Assembly: GCA_002471275.1 (NCBI GenBank)
Contig: DKPQ01000005.1
Coordinates: 633,827-697,826, forward strand
Direction of reading: 5' to 3'
Length of the DNA stretch: 64,000 bases
Source of the DNA: Flammeovirgaceae bacterium UBA7330
GTDB lineage: Bacteria; Bacteroidota; Bacteroidia; Cytophagales; Cyclobacteriaceae
How positions within the stretch are numbered: position 1 is the first letter of the stretch; the number at the start of each line of letters is the position of its first letter. The notes under the pieces were generated by a model that saw only the letters and a program-made list of their open reading frames with translations, ran no database searches and was not told where the DNA came from. A program made the position numbers and the translations under genes. This document shows, piece after piece, positions 18,601-27,402 of this stretch.

Positions 18601-20652
18601 TTTCGAAGGTGTATTGATCCAGGGCTGCCCAAAGGTAAATGTAGGACTAAAGATTTCACCGGCATTACAACCATTGACCAGTACTATCGGGTATTTCCCT
18701 GCATTGTCATGATCATTCACGTTGCCTATCTCAATATCTGAATTTTGGGATGAGCTGTGTCCAAAGAATGTGACCATTCCTACTCCATTGTTGATCTCTG
18801 TTCTTATGTCAATAATTTCAGTAGGCGCTGTTGTTATTTTTCTCCTGATTTTGGCATTACCCCCCAGAAAGTTTCCTTCCGCTAATCGCTCAAAATTTTC
18901 TACATAGTTCGAAAAGGTTTGCTGCTCAAAACTATTCTGACCACCGCTCAATAGTATTTGATTTTTGCGCCAGAGATTGTTAAAAGGGAGTGCCTCCATT
19001 TCTTTCACCTTGTCCAAATAGGACTTTATGTCTTCGGAGGTAAAGGCATTCAAGCGCCCGACACCAAAGGGGGGGTCAAAACCGGATCCGGCAGCTTTGA
19101 TGGTGTACAATAAATCTGATCCGGGAAATCCATAAGCCGGGATGTAATTCACATTAGGGTAAGTCTCAGGGTCCTGTCGGTAAAAACCATAATTGGTTGA
19201 AAGCCCTTTCCCGATGATAAACAGATATTTAGGATCTCCGACTGCCAGTGCATGCGCAATAAAATTTTTGATGGCCAATGGCGATGGATCTCCGTATCCA
19301 TATTGGTTAAATATTTCGTCTATCATGGCCAGCTCAACCTGATGACTACCTCCCTGCACGCTCTCTCTGTAGGATCTATACGCGTCGAGTTGATTTAGCC
19401 CATCACTGGCCAGGGCGTTGAAATGGTCATGACTAATCATCAGATAGTTGCTATTCGTCGGATCAATTTGACCCATATCTACTTCTTCGATGGAGGCTAC
19501 ACTTTTAGTGCTGGTGAAAGCATAAAACTTCCTGGGAATTGTGGGGTCATTTACGATGAACTCAAAACGATCAGCAGCACTGAAGCTTTTTGTAATGATC
19601 CTGGGGGTAAGTGGATCCGTGACTTCAAAAATTCTGGTTCCTGCGGCATTGGTTGTTGGTACGACGAGGTACGATCTGGATTGAGCACTTGTTCTCTGAT
19701 AAAAGGTCTTGTTTTCATTGGCGACCATGTCAAAGTCCTGTGGGGCAATGATCTTGATGTAAGGCACAGAGATCCTATCAGCCTGACCGGACTCTCCCAG
19801 AGCGGTCACACGAACAACAAGGGTCCCATCTCCATTCACGTCAGACCAGGCGAGGCTTCCTGAATGGATGGTTTGCGTCCATCCATTGAACGTGGCTGTA
19901 TCCAGGTTTCTGAGGCTGACATCCGATGGCCCCACTCTGATCTGCGATTTATGTGTCAGAGAATTTCCTCCGATCAATCCAATCTCTATTGATGGGACAG
20001 GCCCTGTATTATCAAAATCACCCAGATTGAAGGTAAAAGTCTGGCTTTGGTTTTTGGTGAAGAAGCTACCTGTCCATCCTTCTCCTTCCACGTATTCCCC
20101 GGAGCTTAATTCCGAGCCAAATCCAAATTTTGTACCTGGGGAGTAGACATTGGTCTGGACGTTTAGCAATTCATTTAGGTGGTAGGGCTCCGGTGAATAT
20201 CCAAGATTGTCTCCAAGTGCTGGAGCATTATTGATTGATTTTCCTATCTCAGTCTGTCTCCAGGTCAAAAAATAGGAGGCTGTGTCGGTGAAAAGGCTGT
20301 AATAGGGATGGATCTGATAAGAAGGGTCCTCATATAACTGAGTGTCTAATTCACCGTCATTCTTTTCTCCGTAAAATTCCAGATAGTCGAGGGATCCACT
20401 ATTATCTACTTTTCGTACAGCTATCTCCTGTCCTCTTCGGTAGATCTTTATGAAATCAAAGGCAGTAGTATAGTATGGCTCTGGTACACCAGCCTGCTGT
20501 AATGCAGCAGCATCAATACGATATACCCCATTCTCAGCCAGCTTGATCTTGAAATACCGTTGATTGAATTTGATCCATTCATTGCCATAGGGCTGCGACC
20601 AGGTAGTCAAAGCAAAAAGCAGGAGGAGTCCGGTGATTAGCTTACTCTTCAT
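15673..20652 (-). CDS. porU2: Putative type IX secretion system sortase PorU2 (C25 family peptidase)
   Basis: Starting at the ATG 20650-20652, which gives a clear signal peptide (SKLITGLLLLFALTTWSQ), the protein has 1659 residues. An N-terminal beta domain (about 20-370) is followed by a gingipain-like C25 domain (about 400-770) with catalytic His632 in FFGHSSS and Cys662 in VNGCNAG. CARDB-like Ig domains follow (from about 800), and the C-terminus is a FlgD-like Ig domain with the PYPNPFS motif (about 1555-1659). True PorU is shorter; this matches the larger PorU2 group. It starts 11 bases inside the end of the PorV-like gene. PorU-type enzymes remove C-terminal signals and attach cargo to the cell surface. 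Confidence 0.82.
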   Translation of the reverse strand: MKSKLITGLLLLFALTTWSQPYGNEWIKFNQRYFKIKLAENGVYRIDAAALQQAGVPEPYYTTAFDFIKIYRRGQEIAVRKVDNSGSLDYLEFYGEKNDGELDTQLYEDPSYQIHPYYSLFTDTASYFLTWRQTEIGKSINNAPALGDNLGYSPEPYHLNELLNVQTNVYSPGTKFGFGSELSSGEYVEGEGWTGSFFTKNQSQTFTFNLGDFDNTGPVPSIEIGLIGGNSLTHKSQIRVGPSDVSLRNLDTATFNGWTQTIHSGSLAWSDVNGDGTLVVRVTALGESGQADRISVPYIKIIAPQDFDMVANENKTFYQRTSAQSRSYLVVPTTNAAGTRIFEVTDPLTPRIITKSFSAADRFEFIVNDPTIPRKFYAFTSTKSVASIEEVDMGQIDPTNSNYLMISHDHFNALASDGLNQLDAYRSYRESVQGGSHQVELAMIDEIFNQYGYGDPSPLAIKNFIAHALAVGDPKYLFIIGKGLSTNYGFYRQDPETYPNVNYIPAYGFPGSDLLYTIKAAGSGFDPPFGVGRLNAFTSEDIKSYLDKVKEMEALPFNNLWRKNQILLSGGQNSFEQQTFSNYVENFERLAEGNFLGGNAKIRRKITTAPTEIIDIRTEINNGVGMVTFFGHSSSQNSDIEIGNVNDHDNAGKYPIVLVNGCNAGEIFSPTFTFGQPWINTPSKGALAFIAHADFSFSINLKRFSDLFYQEAFTKELEFGRSLGEIITSVAGLYHDLFGTNVVSLAQVNLMSVLGDPAIKVFGANKPDYESDPNQISADPIFGNQILASQSGFIINFPLKNYGKSTLDSMDLEIRRTLPEGEVLTQVIRIPPVKYSDTLQITIENDPARKVDGNNIFTFIIDPGNVVDELNENNNQTTFELFINSGNTINLYPINFGVQSEKTVNLMFQPSSVLDAPRDFSLEYDTSHNFSSSFKNSMVLNGLTMIRHPVDFNALPDSTTIYWRTRYASPQQDEDTTWVNSSFTIINGLNSGWGQVGTGQFSGNTLSGVTYNNGTWSFEESENDYEIVTHGIDHPNEYEDIQVIVGNVNYMITENTFDPVCRVNTINAVFIDRATGQPYRPISFQTGDVSNPLICGRVPQVIHNLTENNVLGSNRYLDSLISLMKTEDYVLLFSFDSVAYSNWDAQLISSLNSVGIQSNTISSLVDGQAVIFLGKKGASPGEAIEMVDDGSLLLPKEQLMNLAGLVTYTSTSGSISTRRIGPAKSWNNLHYEVIDNANDNFSIDVIGIDPNGTETQLFTDARLVAVDVSSIDPLQYPFLKLNIGFSDNVDLDPPQLKALVVEYTLPPEGYLLAASNESQDLQEGQEYQTSYKFINISSEDFQDSLHVSSSLLNINSSQSFDQSFNIAPTAAGDTTSFTLIYSSIGRTGQNNLNVFVTPMENELLSANNFYSLSPAATINEDNTNPVLNVTIDGTYILDGDIVSPNPTIRITLKDDNSYLLNDDTVGIEVYLKQPCDGCQYERVNFTDPGVSYTPETEDQEFEMSYQPGPLEDGIYSLRVSAEDELGNNSGDNDYEISFEVINESAVTHFYPYPNPFSTNTRFVFTLTGGTIPDQIKIQIMTISGRVVKEINQDEIGPIRIGNNITQYAWDGRDEYGDLLANGVYLYRVFIRQQGESLNHRFTTADKAFKNGYGKIYILR

Positions 20653-21727
20653 CCTTGCTTGAATTGAAATCAACTTTGATGGAAAAAATGTTGGAGTACA
20701 ACCCGGCAGACTGGTCTCCAATATCCGTGAGTGCATAATCTATGGCGACTTCACTGAATCGCACTCCGATTCCGGCACTTGGCTGAAAGGTCCAGGATGT
20801 AGACGCGTCAAAATCCTCAATCTGCTGAAACTGATTGACGCCAGCGCGCAGAAACGCCATGTTTTTGAAACCGATCTCGATGCCAGCCATAGGGTCGAGG
20901 GAACCGAAATCCGTTCTGACCACAGTGTTTCTCTTGCCATCAAAGGTCCATACCAAATCAGCAGTTGTCAATATGCTGAAGGCCTCTGAAATGCTAATTT
21001 TTCTGGAAATGCCCGCAATCAGTCGTGGTAGCGTTATTTCAAGCGTGTTTTCTGGCACAGCATTTCCTGTCTGACCATACACCTGACTAACCTCTTCGCT
21101 ATTGTGTTTCCAGGCATTGAAGGTGCCAAATACATCTTTGGCCATCAGGCCCACCATCCATTTTCCAAAAGCTTTTTGGGCTGACAGGTCGACACCAAAA
21201 CCCCAGGAAGTAGCAAAATTCCCTACCCTGCGATGCAGGACTTTCACATTACCACCGGTTTTCAGTCCACCAAGCACGGGTATATCCCTGGCATAGGAGA
21301 TAAAAAAGGCATAGTCCGATGCAGAGAAGAACTGGATGTTGTTGTAATTGATAGCCCCGGTAGCATCAAACAAAAATCGGGTATCGGCAATGTCGTCTAC
21401 GGCAAATCGAAGTACGCTGATCCCGATACCGCTGCTTTCATCCAGTTTTCTTGCATAGCCTAAAAAATCATAGTTGGCAATGCCTGCGAAATAGGCTGCA
21501 TGCATCATCTCCAGCTGATGATCAGCTTTCAAATCCAGTATACCTGCAGGATTCCAGTAAAGCGCAGATACATCATCTACATGACTGGTCATGCTCAAAC
21601 CCAGTCCGAATGCTCTTGCGTCCACTCCAATATTTAAATATTCATTGCTGTACTTAGGTGTTTGATCCTGAGCATGCAGAAAATGAATGACCAATGCAAG
21701 GGGAAGGAAAAAGCTGATTGATTTCAT
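20642..21727 (-). CDS. PorV/PorQ family outer-membrane protein
   Basis: From the ATG at 21725-21727 the product has 361 residues with a signal peptide (KSISFFLPLALVIHFLHAQ); a start five codons upstream would only add residues. The mature part is a beta-barrel of the PorV/PorQ group, recognisable by FLNIGVDARAFGLG-like sequence at the N-terminus, VSALYWNPAG near residue 55 and repeated amphipathic strands. PorV is the shuttle that moves type IX cargo from the translocon to the PorU sortase. Here the barrel gene precedes a PorU2-like sortase and overlaps it by 11 bases, suggesting a dedicated second attachment pair rather than the main porU-porV. Confidence 0.85.
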   Translation of the reverse strand: MKSISFFLPLALVIHFLHAQDQTPKYSNEYLNIGVDARAFGLGLSMTSHVDDVSALYWNPAGILDLKADHQLEMMHAAYFAGIANYDFLGYARKLDESSGIGISVLRFAVDDIADTRFLFDATGAINYNNIQFFSASDYAFFISYARDIPVLGGLKTGGNVKVLHRRVGNFATSWGFGVDLSAQKAFGKWMVGLMAKDVFGTFNAWKHNSEEVSQVYGQTGNAVPENTLEITLPRLIAGISRKISISEAFSILTTADLVWTFDGKRNTVVRTDFGSLDPMAGIEIGFKNMAFLRAGVNQFQQIEDFDASTSWTFQPSAGIGVRFSEVAIDYALTDIGDQSAGLYSNIFSIKVDFNSSKDEE

Positions 21728-21885
21728 GAAAAAGTATCCCATTGCAAGATAGTTAGACCTGCTCTAACACAAAAAGGTTGGACGTTATATGCGTGACCAA
21801 ATAATAACTTTTTAAACATTTATATAATTAAAGTAATATTAAATATAATGAAATAAAGAATTATTATCTATCAGTAAATATTTTC

Positions 21886-21911
21886 ACATAGTACTTGGCC
21901 ATACATAGTAC
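21886..21911. promoter_or_regulatory. Direct repeat ACATAGTAC upstream of the PadR gene
   Basis: The 9-mer ACATAGTAC occurs at 21886-21894 and again at 21903-21911, 17 bases apart. A related GTATACAGTA follows at 21918-21927. The second copy ends 45 bases before the PadR ATG. Spacing of nearly two helical turns suits binding of a dimeric regulator on one DNA face, and PadR proteins often repress their own operons. The sequence shows the repeats; the regulator is inferred. Confidence 0.4.
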
Positions 21912-21955
21912 CTTTCCGTATACAGTAAGGAACCTAAAGGTCAAAAGGTAGGAAG

Positions 21956-22318
21956 ATGGACATTAATTTACAGAATGCACAAGTTCAGATGCGGAAGGGA
22001 ATCTTAGAGTTCTGCATTCTGAATATCATCTCAAGGGGGGAGGTTTATGCTTCCGACATGCTTGAGGAACTAACTTCTGCAAAGATCATGGTGGTAGAGG
22101 GGACATTATACCCTTTGCTTACAAGATTGAGGAAGGCTGGACTGGTGGATTACAAGTGGGTGGAATCCACGAGTGGTCCACCAAGGAAGTATTACACGCT
22201 CACTGATTCAGGTGAGGAATTTAGAAAGGGACTTAACAATACCTGGGAAGAACTACAGGCTTCTACAAAGAAGATCATCTCGGTGAGTAAGAAATCTGCA
22301 AAAACAACCAGGAAATAA
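21956..22318 (+). CDS. PadR family transcriptional regulator
   Basis: The 120-residue protein is a winged-helix regulator: MRKGILEFCILNIISRG (helix 1), a recognition-helix region with EGTLYPLLTRLRKAGLV (about residues 55-71), and the wing GPPRKYYTLTDSGEEF. It belongs to the short PadR-s2 group without a long C-terminal domain. It sits 115 bases before a PspC-domain gene, a frequent pairing in Bacteroidota, so it likely controls that envelope-stress gene. Paired ACATAGTAC repeats lie just upstream and may be its operator. Confidence 0.93.
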   Translation: MDINLQNAQVQMRKGILEFCILNIISRGEVYASDMLEELTSAKIMVVEGTLYPLLTRLRKAGLVDYKWVESTSGPPRKYYTLTDSGEEFRKGLNNTWEELQASTKKIISVSKKSAKTTRK

Positions 22319-22433
22319 AAGGAAGGAATGAAAAACTCACTCAATCATAAATCAATTTTGATTCATACAGATCAGATGTTAAATGCCCGAACGCATTCAA
22401 CATTTAGACTAACTAATAACCGCGATTAAAGAA

Positions 22434-24857
22434 ATGAAAAAGACAGTCAGTATAAATATTGGAGGGATCATTTTCCATATTGAGGAGGATGGATTCGAAA
22501 AACTCAAGAGCTATCTGGATTCTGTCAATAAATACTTTTCCAGCTTTGATGATAGCAAGGAAATCATCTCAGATATTGAAGGAAGGATTGCTGAGATCTT
22601 TCTGAGCAAGCTTACGGCAAGCAGGCAGACCATCAATCTGGATGATGTGAATGATTTGATCACCACAATGGGAACCACCCAGGACTTTGATGCCACGCTG
22701 GAATCTGAGCCTGCTGAACCCCCTAAAGCGGAAGACTCCAGAGAGGAAACCTCTTCAAAAGGTGAAAAGGGGAAAGCAACTAAAAGACTCTACAGAGATA
22801 CCAAACGGAGAATCATCGGTGGCGTATCGGCCGGGATAGCCCACTATTTTGGGATAGATCCATTGTGGATCAGGTTGCTGTTTATTGCCCTGTTTGTTAA
22901 CGTTTTTTTCTCAGGTATTTCAGGAGCCATTTTATTGGCTTATATCATCCTCTGGATAGTTGTACCATACAACAACGACCTGGAAGAAGATGGAAAGATC
23001 AAAAAACTCTTTAGAAATCCTGATTCACGGGTCCTGGGAGGTGTGGCGGGTGGCATAGCTTCCTATTTTGGCATTGATGTCTCCGTAGTTCGATTAATTT
23101 TTGTGATTTCGATATTTCTGGGAGGTGCCGGGGTATTGATCTATGTCATTCTGTGGATCATCACGCCCGAGGCCAAAACCATTACCGAAAAGGTACAAAT
23201 GGAAGGAGAGCCTGTCACACTGAAGAACATTGAAGATGCGGTGAAGAAAAATCTTCGGGTGAAGGAAGGTGAAGAAGGTCCTTTGGTTAAGGTTTTATTG
23301 TTTCCATTCAGACTTATCGCATTGGTTATCAGTGGGCTCGCTAAGATTCTGGGACCACTGATGCGTTTTCTGATTGATGCAGTAAGGATCATCTTTGGTG
23401 CCATACTCAGTCTCCATGGTTTTATTTCCATGGTAATATTCACTGGCTTATTGCTTACTATTTATGGGGTTGGTGGTATGACCAATCTGTACAATCTGGG
23501 AGAAATCCCCATCGATTTGATTCGGGATTCCATTGATCCTATCATTGTATTCAGTATTTGGGGGTTTTCAATAATTACTGCATTGGCATTCTTCCTGGCT
23601 GGCCTGGCCATTATCTTAAAGCGAAAAATAGTCAATGCCTATATCGGGTGGTCCCTGTTTATCTTATGGTTGGTATCCATCGTGCTCATTTCATTTAATC
23701 TTCCGGGATATGTGGCAGAGTTCAGGTCTGGCAGTAGCTACAAAGATGAAAAAGTATTTGAAGTGGTTGAGGGTGAAATACCAACATTCAAACTCAGCGC
23801 CGACCCCTCTTTTGGGCCTAACCTTGTAGACCTGAGAATTCGTGGGCATGCTGACAGTGTTTATAAGTTAGTGTTAGACATTGAAAGCAGAGGGTCCAAT
23901 AGGACAGAAGCCATCGAAAACGCCAGGCGTGTCAAATATGAGGTCGTGAAGACCGGGGATGAGATTCTGTTTGATCCGAAGCCAGTATTCCCTGAGGGCA
24001 CAAAATACAGGTTTCAACACATTGATGCAGTCTTTTATGTTCCGTTTGGGCAGGTATTCAGAATGGAAAGGGACCTTGACAGGATTCTTGTAAGTACCCT
24101 GTATCATGGAGGTTACAGCTCAAGACAGATGGAAGGCAATGATTGGGTCTTCGATAGCAGGGGGATAAGATGTATCTCATGTCCTGTGGATGAAAGCACG
24201 ATGTCTGACGATGATGACAGAGGCTATGCTGATCGGATGTCATACCCTTTTGAGGATTTTGATGAGGTAAAAGTGGCCTCTTTGATGAAAGTGGATATTC
24301 GCAGAGGTTCAGAATACAAAGTGACTGTGTATGGAGACGAGGATGTGTTGGGTGATGTATATCTCAATCAGGTGGGAGATGAGTTGGAGGTAAAATACCG
24401 GGAGGATGCCTGGGAATGGTGGAATGACAAGCACAGAGAAGTAAAATTGAGTATTACGATGCCCGAACTGGACTATCTGGAGCTTGTAGGAAAGTGCAGG
24501 GGGGATGTCCGGGGATTTAATGAAAACGAGATGGAAATAAATCTTGTAGGGGCATCTGAGCTGATACTTGAGTCCAGGGTGGAAAAGCTGAATATCTCTA
24601 TGGCTGGCGCTTCTGAAATGGAATTACGAGGCTCGGGTGACGAGCTCGACGTTGAGGTGATTGGTGCCTCCAAGCTCAAAGCATTTGAATTTGAGGTAAG
24701 GAAAGCCTCATTGCAAGTGGTGGGAGCATCCCTGGCCCAGGTCAGTGCAAGTGAGGACCTGGAAATAGAAGCCGCTGGAATGAGCAAGGTCAGGTATCGT
24801 GGTGAAGCTAAAGTATCCATCAGTGAGGCAGGTATGAGTAGCGTGGAGCGAGATTGA
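22434..24857 (+). CDS. Double PspC-domain membrane protein with C-terminal GIN (DUF2807) domain
   Basis: The 807-residue protein has a cytosolic N-terminal domain (1-100), two tandem PspC domains (about 118-180 and 190-250, each with GG-V--GIA-YFGID), several membrane helices (about 285-430), and a large outer part. The C-terminal third (about 600-807) is a head GIN domain: a beta-solenoid with repeats such as LVGASELIL, MAGASEMEL, VIGASKLKA and AAGMSKVRY. PspC domains sense or respond to envelope stress. Expression is probably governed by the PadR protein upstream. The fusion of two PspC units with a surface-type solenoid is known in Bacteroidota but its function is not. Confidence 0.9.
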   Translation: MKKTVSINIGGIIFHIEEDGFEKLKSYLDSVNKYFSSFDDSKEIISDIEGRIAEIFLSKLTASRQTINLDDVNDLITTMGTTQDFDATLESEPAEPPKAEDSREETSSKGEKGKATKRLYRDTKRRIIGGVSAGIAHYFGIDPLWIRLLFIALFVNVFFSGISGAILLAYIILWIVVPYNNDLEEDGKIKKLFRNPDSRVLGGVAGGIASYFGIDVSVVRLIFVISIFLGGAGVLIYVILWIITPEAKTITEKVQMEGEPVTLKNIEDAVKKNLRVKEGEEGPLVKVLLFPFRLIALVISGLAKILGPLMRFLIDAVRIIFGAILSLHGFISMVIFTGLLLTIYGVGGMTNLYNLGEIPIDLIRDSIDPIIVFSIWGFSIITALAFFLAGLAIILKRKIVNAYIGWSLFILWLVSIVLISFNLPGYVAEFRSGSSYKDEKVFEVVEGEIPTFKLSADPSFGPNLVDLRIRGHADSVYKLVLDIESRGSNRTEAIENARRVKYEVVKTGDEILFDPKPVFPEGTKYRFQHIDAVFYVPFGQVFRMERDLDRILVSTLYHGGYSSRQMEGNDWVFDSRGIRCISCPVDESTMSDDDDRGYADRMSYPFEDFDEVKVASLMKVDIRRGSEYKVTVYGDEDVLGDVYLNQVGDELEVKYREDAWEWWNDKHREVKLSITMPELDYLELVGKCRGDVRGFNENEMEINLVGASELILESRVEKLNISMAGASEMELRGSGDELDVEVIGASKLKAFEFEVRKASLQVVGASLAQVSASEDLEIEAAGMSKVRYRGEAKVSISEAGMSSVERD

Positions 24858-24874
24858 TCGGGCATATTCCTAAC

Positions 24875-24917
24875 ATTTGGATTGGTCTTTCCGTTATTGG
24901 AATAAACCAATCCAAAT
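24875..24917. promoter_or_regulatory. Large perfect inverted repeat ending three bases before a start codon
   Basis: ATTTGGATTGGT (24875-24886) and ACCAATCCAAAT (24906-24917) are exact reverse complements around a 19-base loop that itself contains TTCC and GGAA. The ATG of the metallo-hydrolase gene is at 24921. As RNA, the stem would cover the normal ribosome entry zone and could block or regulate translation. No T-run follows, so a terminator is less likely. Confidence 0.6.
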
Positions 24918-24920
24918 CTT

Positions 24921-25652
24921 ATGAAGCATTTCTGCTCTTTTCTCTTCATTATACCCTTGCTATGTGTCGCACAGGATAAGCTGGATACAAAATCAGGACC
25001 CGTCAAGATTAACCCGGTAACGCATGGCACCATGGTGCTGGAGTTTAACGGAAAAACCATTTACGTGGATCCCTATGGTGGAGCATCGGGATTTAGTGCA
25101 TTCGCTGATCCCAATCTGATCCTGATCACAGACATTCATGGTGACCATTTGAATAAAGAGACCCTGGCTGCACTCAATACCAGCAAAAGCACATTTGTAG
25201 TTCCACAGGCAGTCTATGATCAGCTGGAGGAATCTCAAAAATCGAACGCAAAAGTGCTCAGTAATGGATCTATCCTGGATTGGGAAGGAATTAGCATACA
25301 AGCCGTTCCCATGTATAATCTCCCTGAGACAGATGATTCCAGGCACCCGAAAGGTCGGGGCAATGGATATGTCCTCACGATGGGAGACAAAAAAATCTAT
25401 ATCTCCGGGGATACAGAAGATATCAAGGAAATGCGCTCGCTAAAAGGCATCGATGTGGCTTTTGTATGCATGAACCTACCATACACCATGGACATCAATC
25501 AGGCGGCTTCGGCTGTGCTGGAGTTTAAACCCAAAGTCGTGTACCCATACCATTACCGTGGACAGGGAGGCCTGAGCGATGTGGATCAATTCAAAAAGCT
25601 GGTCAACACCGGAGACAGTAAGATTGAAGTAAGGCTGGCTAAATGGTATTGA
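24921..25652 (+). CDS. Secreted MBL-fold metallo-hydrolase
   Basis: The 243-residue product has a signal peptide (KHFCSFLFIIPLLCVAQ) and a metallo-beta-lactamase fold of the UlaG/UPF0173-like kind. The metal motif appears as TDIHGDHL, in which Asp replaces the first His of HXHXDH; later ligands are in SGDTED and YPYHYRGQ. Members hydrolyse phosphoesters, lactones or amides; the substrate here is unknown. It begins 63 bases after the PspC/GIN gene, behind a perfect inverted repeat. Its TGA lies against the stop of leuA on the other strand, with a 14-base palindrome (25652-25665) across the junction. Confidence 0.87.
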   Translation: MKHFCSFLFIIPLLCVAQDKLDTKSGPVKINPVTHGTMVLEFNGKTIYVDPYGGASGFSAFADPNLILITDIHGDHLNKETLAALNTSKSTFVVPQAVYDQLEESQKSNAKVLSNGSILDWEGISIQAVPMYNLPETDDSRHPKGRGNGYVLTMGDKKIYISGDTEDIKEMRSLKGIDVAFVCMNLPYTMDINQAASAVLEFKPKVVYPYHYRGQGGLSDVDQFKKLVNTGDSKIEVRLAKWY

Positions 25653-25656
25653 GTGC

Positions 25657-27177
25657 TTAAGCACTAATTGCCAATCTTCTTTTTAGCGAAGCCACTTTAT
25701 TGATAGCATCGATGTAAGCTTTCACTGATGCGATGATTACATCTTTATGCACACCAAAGCCCATGTAAAGCTGACCTTCGAATTCAATTCGCATATGCAC
25801 CTTGCCTTCGTCCGTACGATCGCCGATTGACTGAACCAGAAACTCATCCAGGTTCATCTTCTCGTGGATCAACTGATCTACTGCATTCAAGGCAGCTTCC
25901 AGTGATCCGCTACCGGTAGCTTTACCGGTCAGGTACTCTCCGTTCACCTTTAATTTGATCGATGCAGAAGTGCCTTTTGACTGGCTGCTTACGATTTCTA
26001 CATCTTCCAGCTCAATGCCTTCTTCGGGTAATTTTCCTTCCACCAACACAATGAGGTCATTGTCGGTAAAATCTTTTTTCTCATCTGCCAGCTTTAGGAA
26101 TCCCTGATAAACTTCTTCAACACGCTCGTTTTCCAACTTGTAACCAAGCCTTTCGAGGTGGTATTTCAAAGCAGCTTTACCACTTCGGGCTGTAAGAATG
26201 ATTGATGATTGTGGGATCCCAATATCCGTTGGATTAAGAATCTCGTAATTCTCCCTGTTTTTGATCATTCCATCCTGGTGGATTCCGGATGAGTGTGCAA
26301 AAGCATTTCTTCCGACGATTGCTTTGTTAGGTTGCACGGGCATATTCATCATTTTGCTTACCAATAAGCTCAATGCATAGATGTGCTGGCTATTGATGTT
26401 GGTATGCAAATTCAGATCCTTGTGTGTTTTAAGGATCATCGTGATTTCTTCAAGGGAAGTATTGCCAGCCCTTTCGCCAATGCCATTCATGGTGACTTCA
26501 ACCTGTCGGGCGCCATTGATCACTCCTGCGGCAGTATTCGCTGTGGCAAGGCCTAAATCATTGTGGCAGTGGCATGAAAGAATGGCTTTATCTACACCTT
26601 TCACATTTTCTTTCAGGTATTTTATTTTGGCACCGTATTCTTCCGGTAAACAATATCCTGTGGTGTCAGGAATATTGACGACGGTTGCACCTGCTTTGAT
26701 GACCGCCTCAACCATTTTGGCCAAAAATTCATTCTCTGTTCGGCCAGCATCCTCGCAGTAAAACTCTACGTCTTCTACATATTTCTTGGCGTATTTGGTA
26801 GCTGCTATGGCTCTTTCAAGGATCTTTTCCCGGTCGCTCTTGAATTTCAGCTTAATGTGATAATCGGAACTTCCGATCCCTGTATGAATTCTTTTACGCT
26901 TGGCAAATTTTAAAGCATCTGCTGCAAAGTCAATGTCTTTTTCAACAGCTCTTGTCAGTGCACAAATCACTGGCTCACTCACAGCTTTGGAAATTTCAAT
27001 AACGGAGTTGAAGTCCATAGGACTGGAGATGGGAAACCCGGCTTCGATAATGTCAACACCCAGTATTTCAAGCTCTTTAGCTATTTCAATTTTTTCGGGT
27101 GTAGATAACTGACATCCTGGTACCTGTTCTCCATCACGAAGTGTTGTGTCAAAAACGTATACTCTGTTGTTGTCCAT
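25657..27177 (-). CDS. leuA: 2-isopropylmalate synthase
   Basis: The 506-residue enzyme condenses acetyl-CoA with 2-oxoisovalerate, the first step of leucine synthesis. The N-terminal TIM barrel shows VFDTTLRDGEQVPG at residues 8-21 (metal and catalytic Arg-Asp), HCHNDLGLATAN near 210 (metal ligands) and NGIGERAGN near 240. A linker and a C-terminal LeuA regulatory domain (about 375-500) suggest leucine feedback. It stands alone; leuB-D are not in the window. A 225-base AT-rich region separates it from the divergent gene at 27403. Citramalate synthase is the only close alternative, less likely given the motifs. Confidence 0.93.
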   Translation of the reverse strand: MDNNRVYVFDTTLRDGEQVPGCQLSTPEKIEIAKELEILGVDIIEAGFPISSPMDFNSVIEISKAVSEPVICALTRAVEKDIDFAADALKFAKRKRIHTGIGSSDYHIKLKFKSDREKILERAIAATKYAKKYVEDVEFYCEDAGRTENEFLAKMVEAVIKAGATVVNIPDTTGYCLPEEYGAKIKYLKENVKGVDKAILSCHCHNDLGLATANTAAGVINGARQVEVTMNGIGERAGNTSLEEITMILKTHKDLNLHTNINSQHIYALSLLVSKMMNMPVQPNKAIVGRNAFAHSSGIHQDGMIKNRENYEILNPTDIGIPQSSIILTARSGKAALKYHLERLGYKLENERVEEVYQGFLKLADEKKDFTDNDLIVLVEGKLPEEGIELEDVEIVSSQSKGTSASIKLKVNGEYLTGKATGSGSLEAALNAVDQLIHEKMNLDEFLVQSIGDRTDEGKVHMRIEFEGQLYMGFGVHKDVIIASVKAYIDAINKVASLKRRLAISA

Positions 27178-27402
27178 TTCGAATCTTATTTGGTTGGGAA
27201 ATTCTTACAATTCCGATGTATATATTTATCAGATTCAATGATCTTGATCTGTTATTTCCAATTTACAAAATTTAAAGGTAGGATTTGGTCCCATGATCCC
27301 AAAACCTAAATAAAAAATAAATACGACTGCTAAAATCATCTACTGAACTAATTATGCTGATATATTGCTTATATTAGTAATATAATTAAGTTATCTATTA
27401 CG

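Noticed and set aside
25652..25665. 14-base palindrome AGTGCTTAAGCACT as a terminator
   Set aside because: It lies across the two convergent stop codons, has no loop or T-run, and could be chance.
27360..27390. AT-rich inverted repeat TATATT...AATATA before the gene at 27403
   Set aside because: Sequence is almost only A and T, so the pairing is expected by chance.
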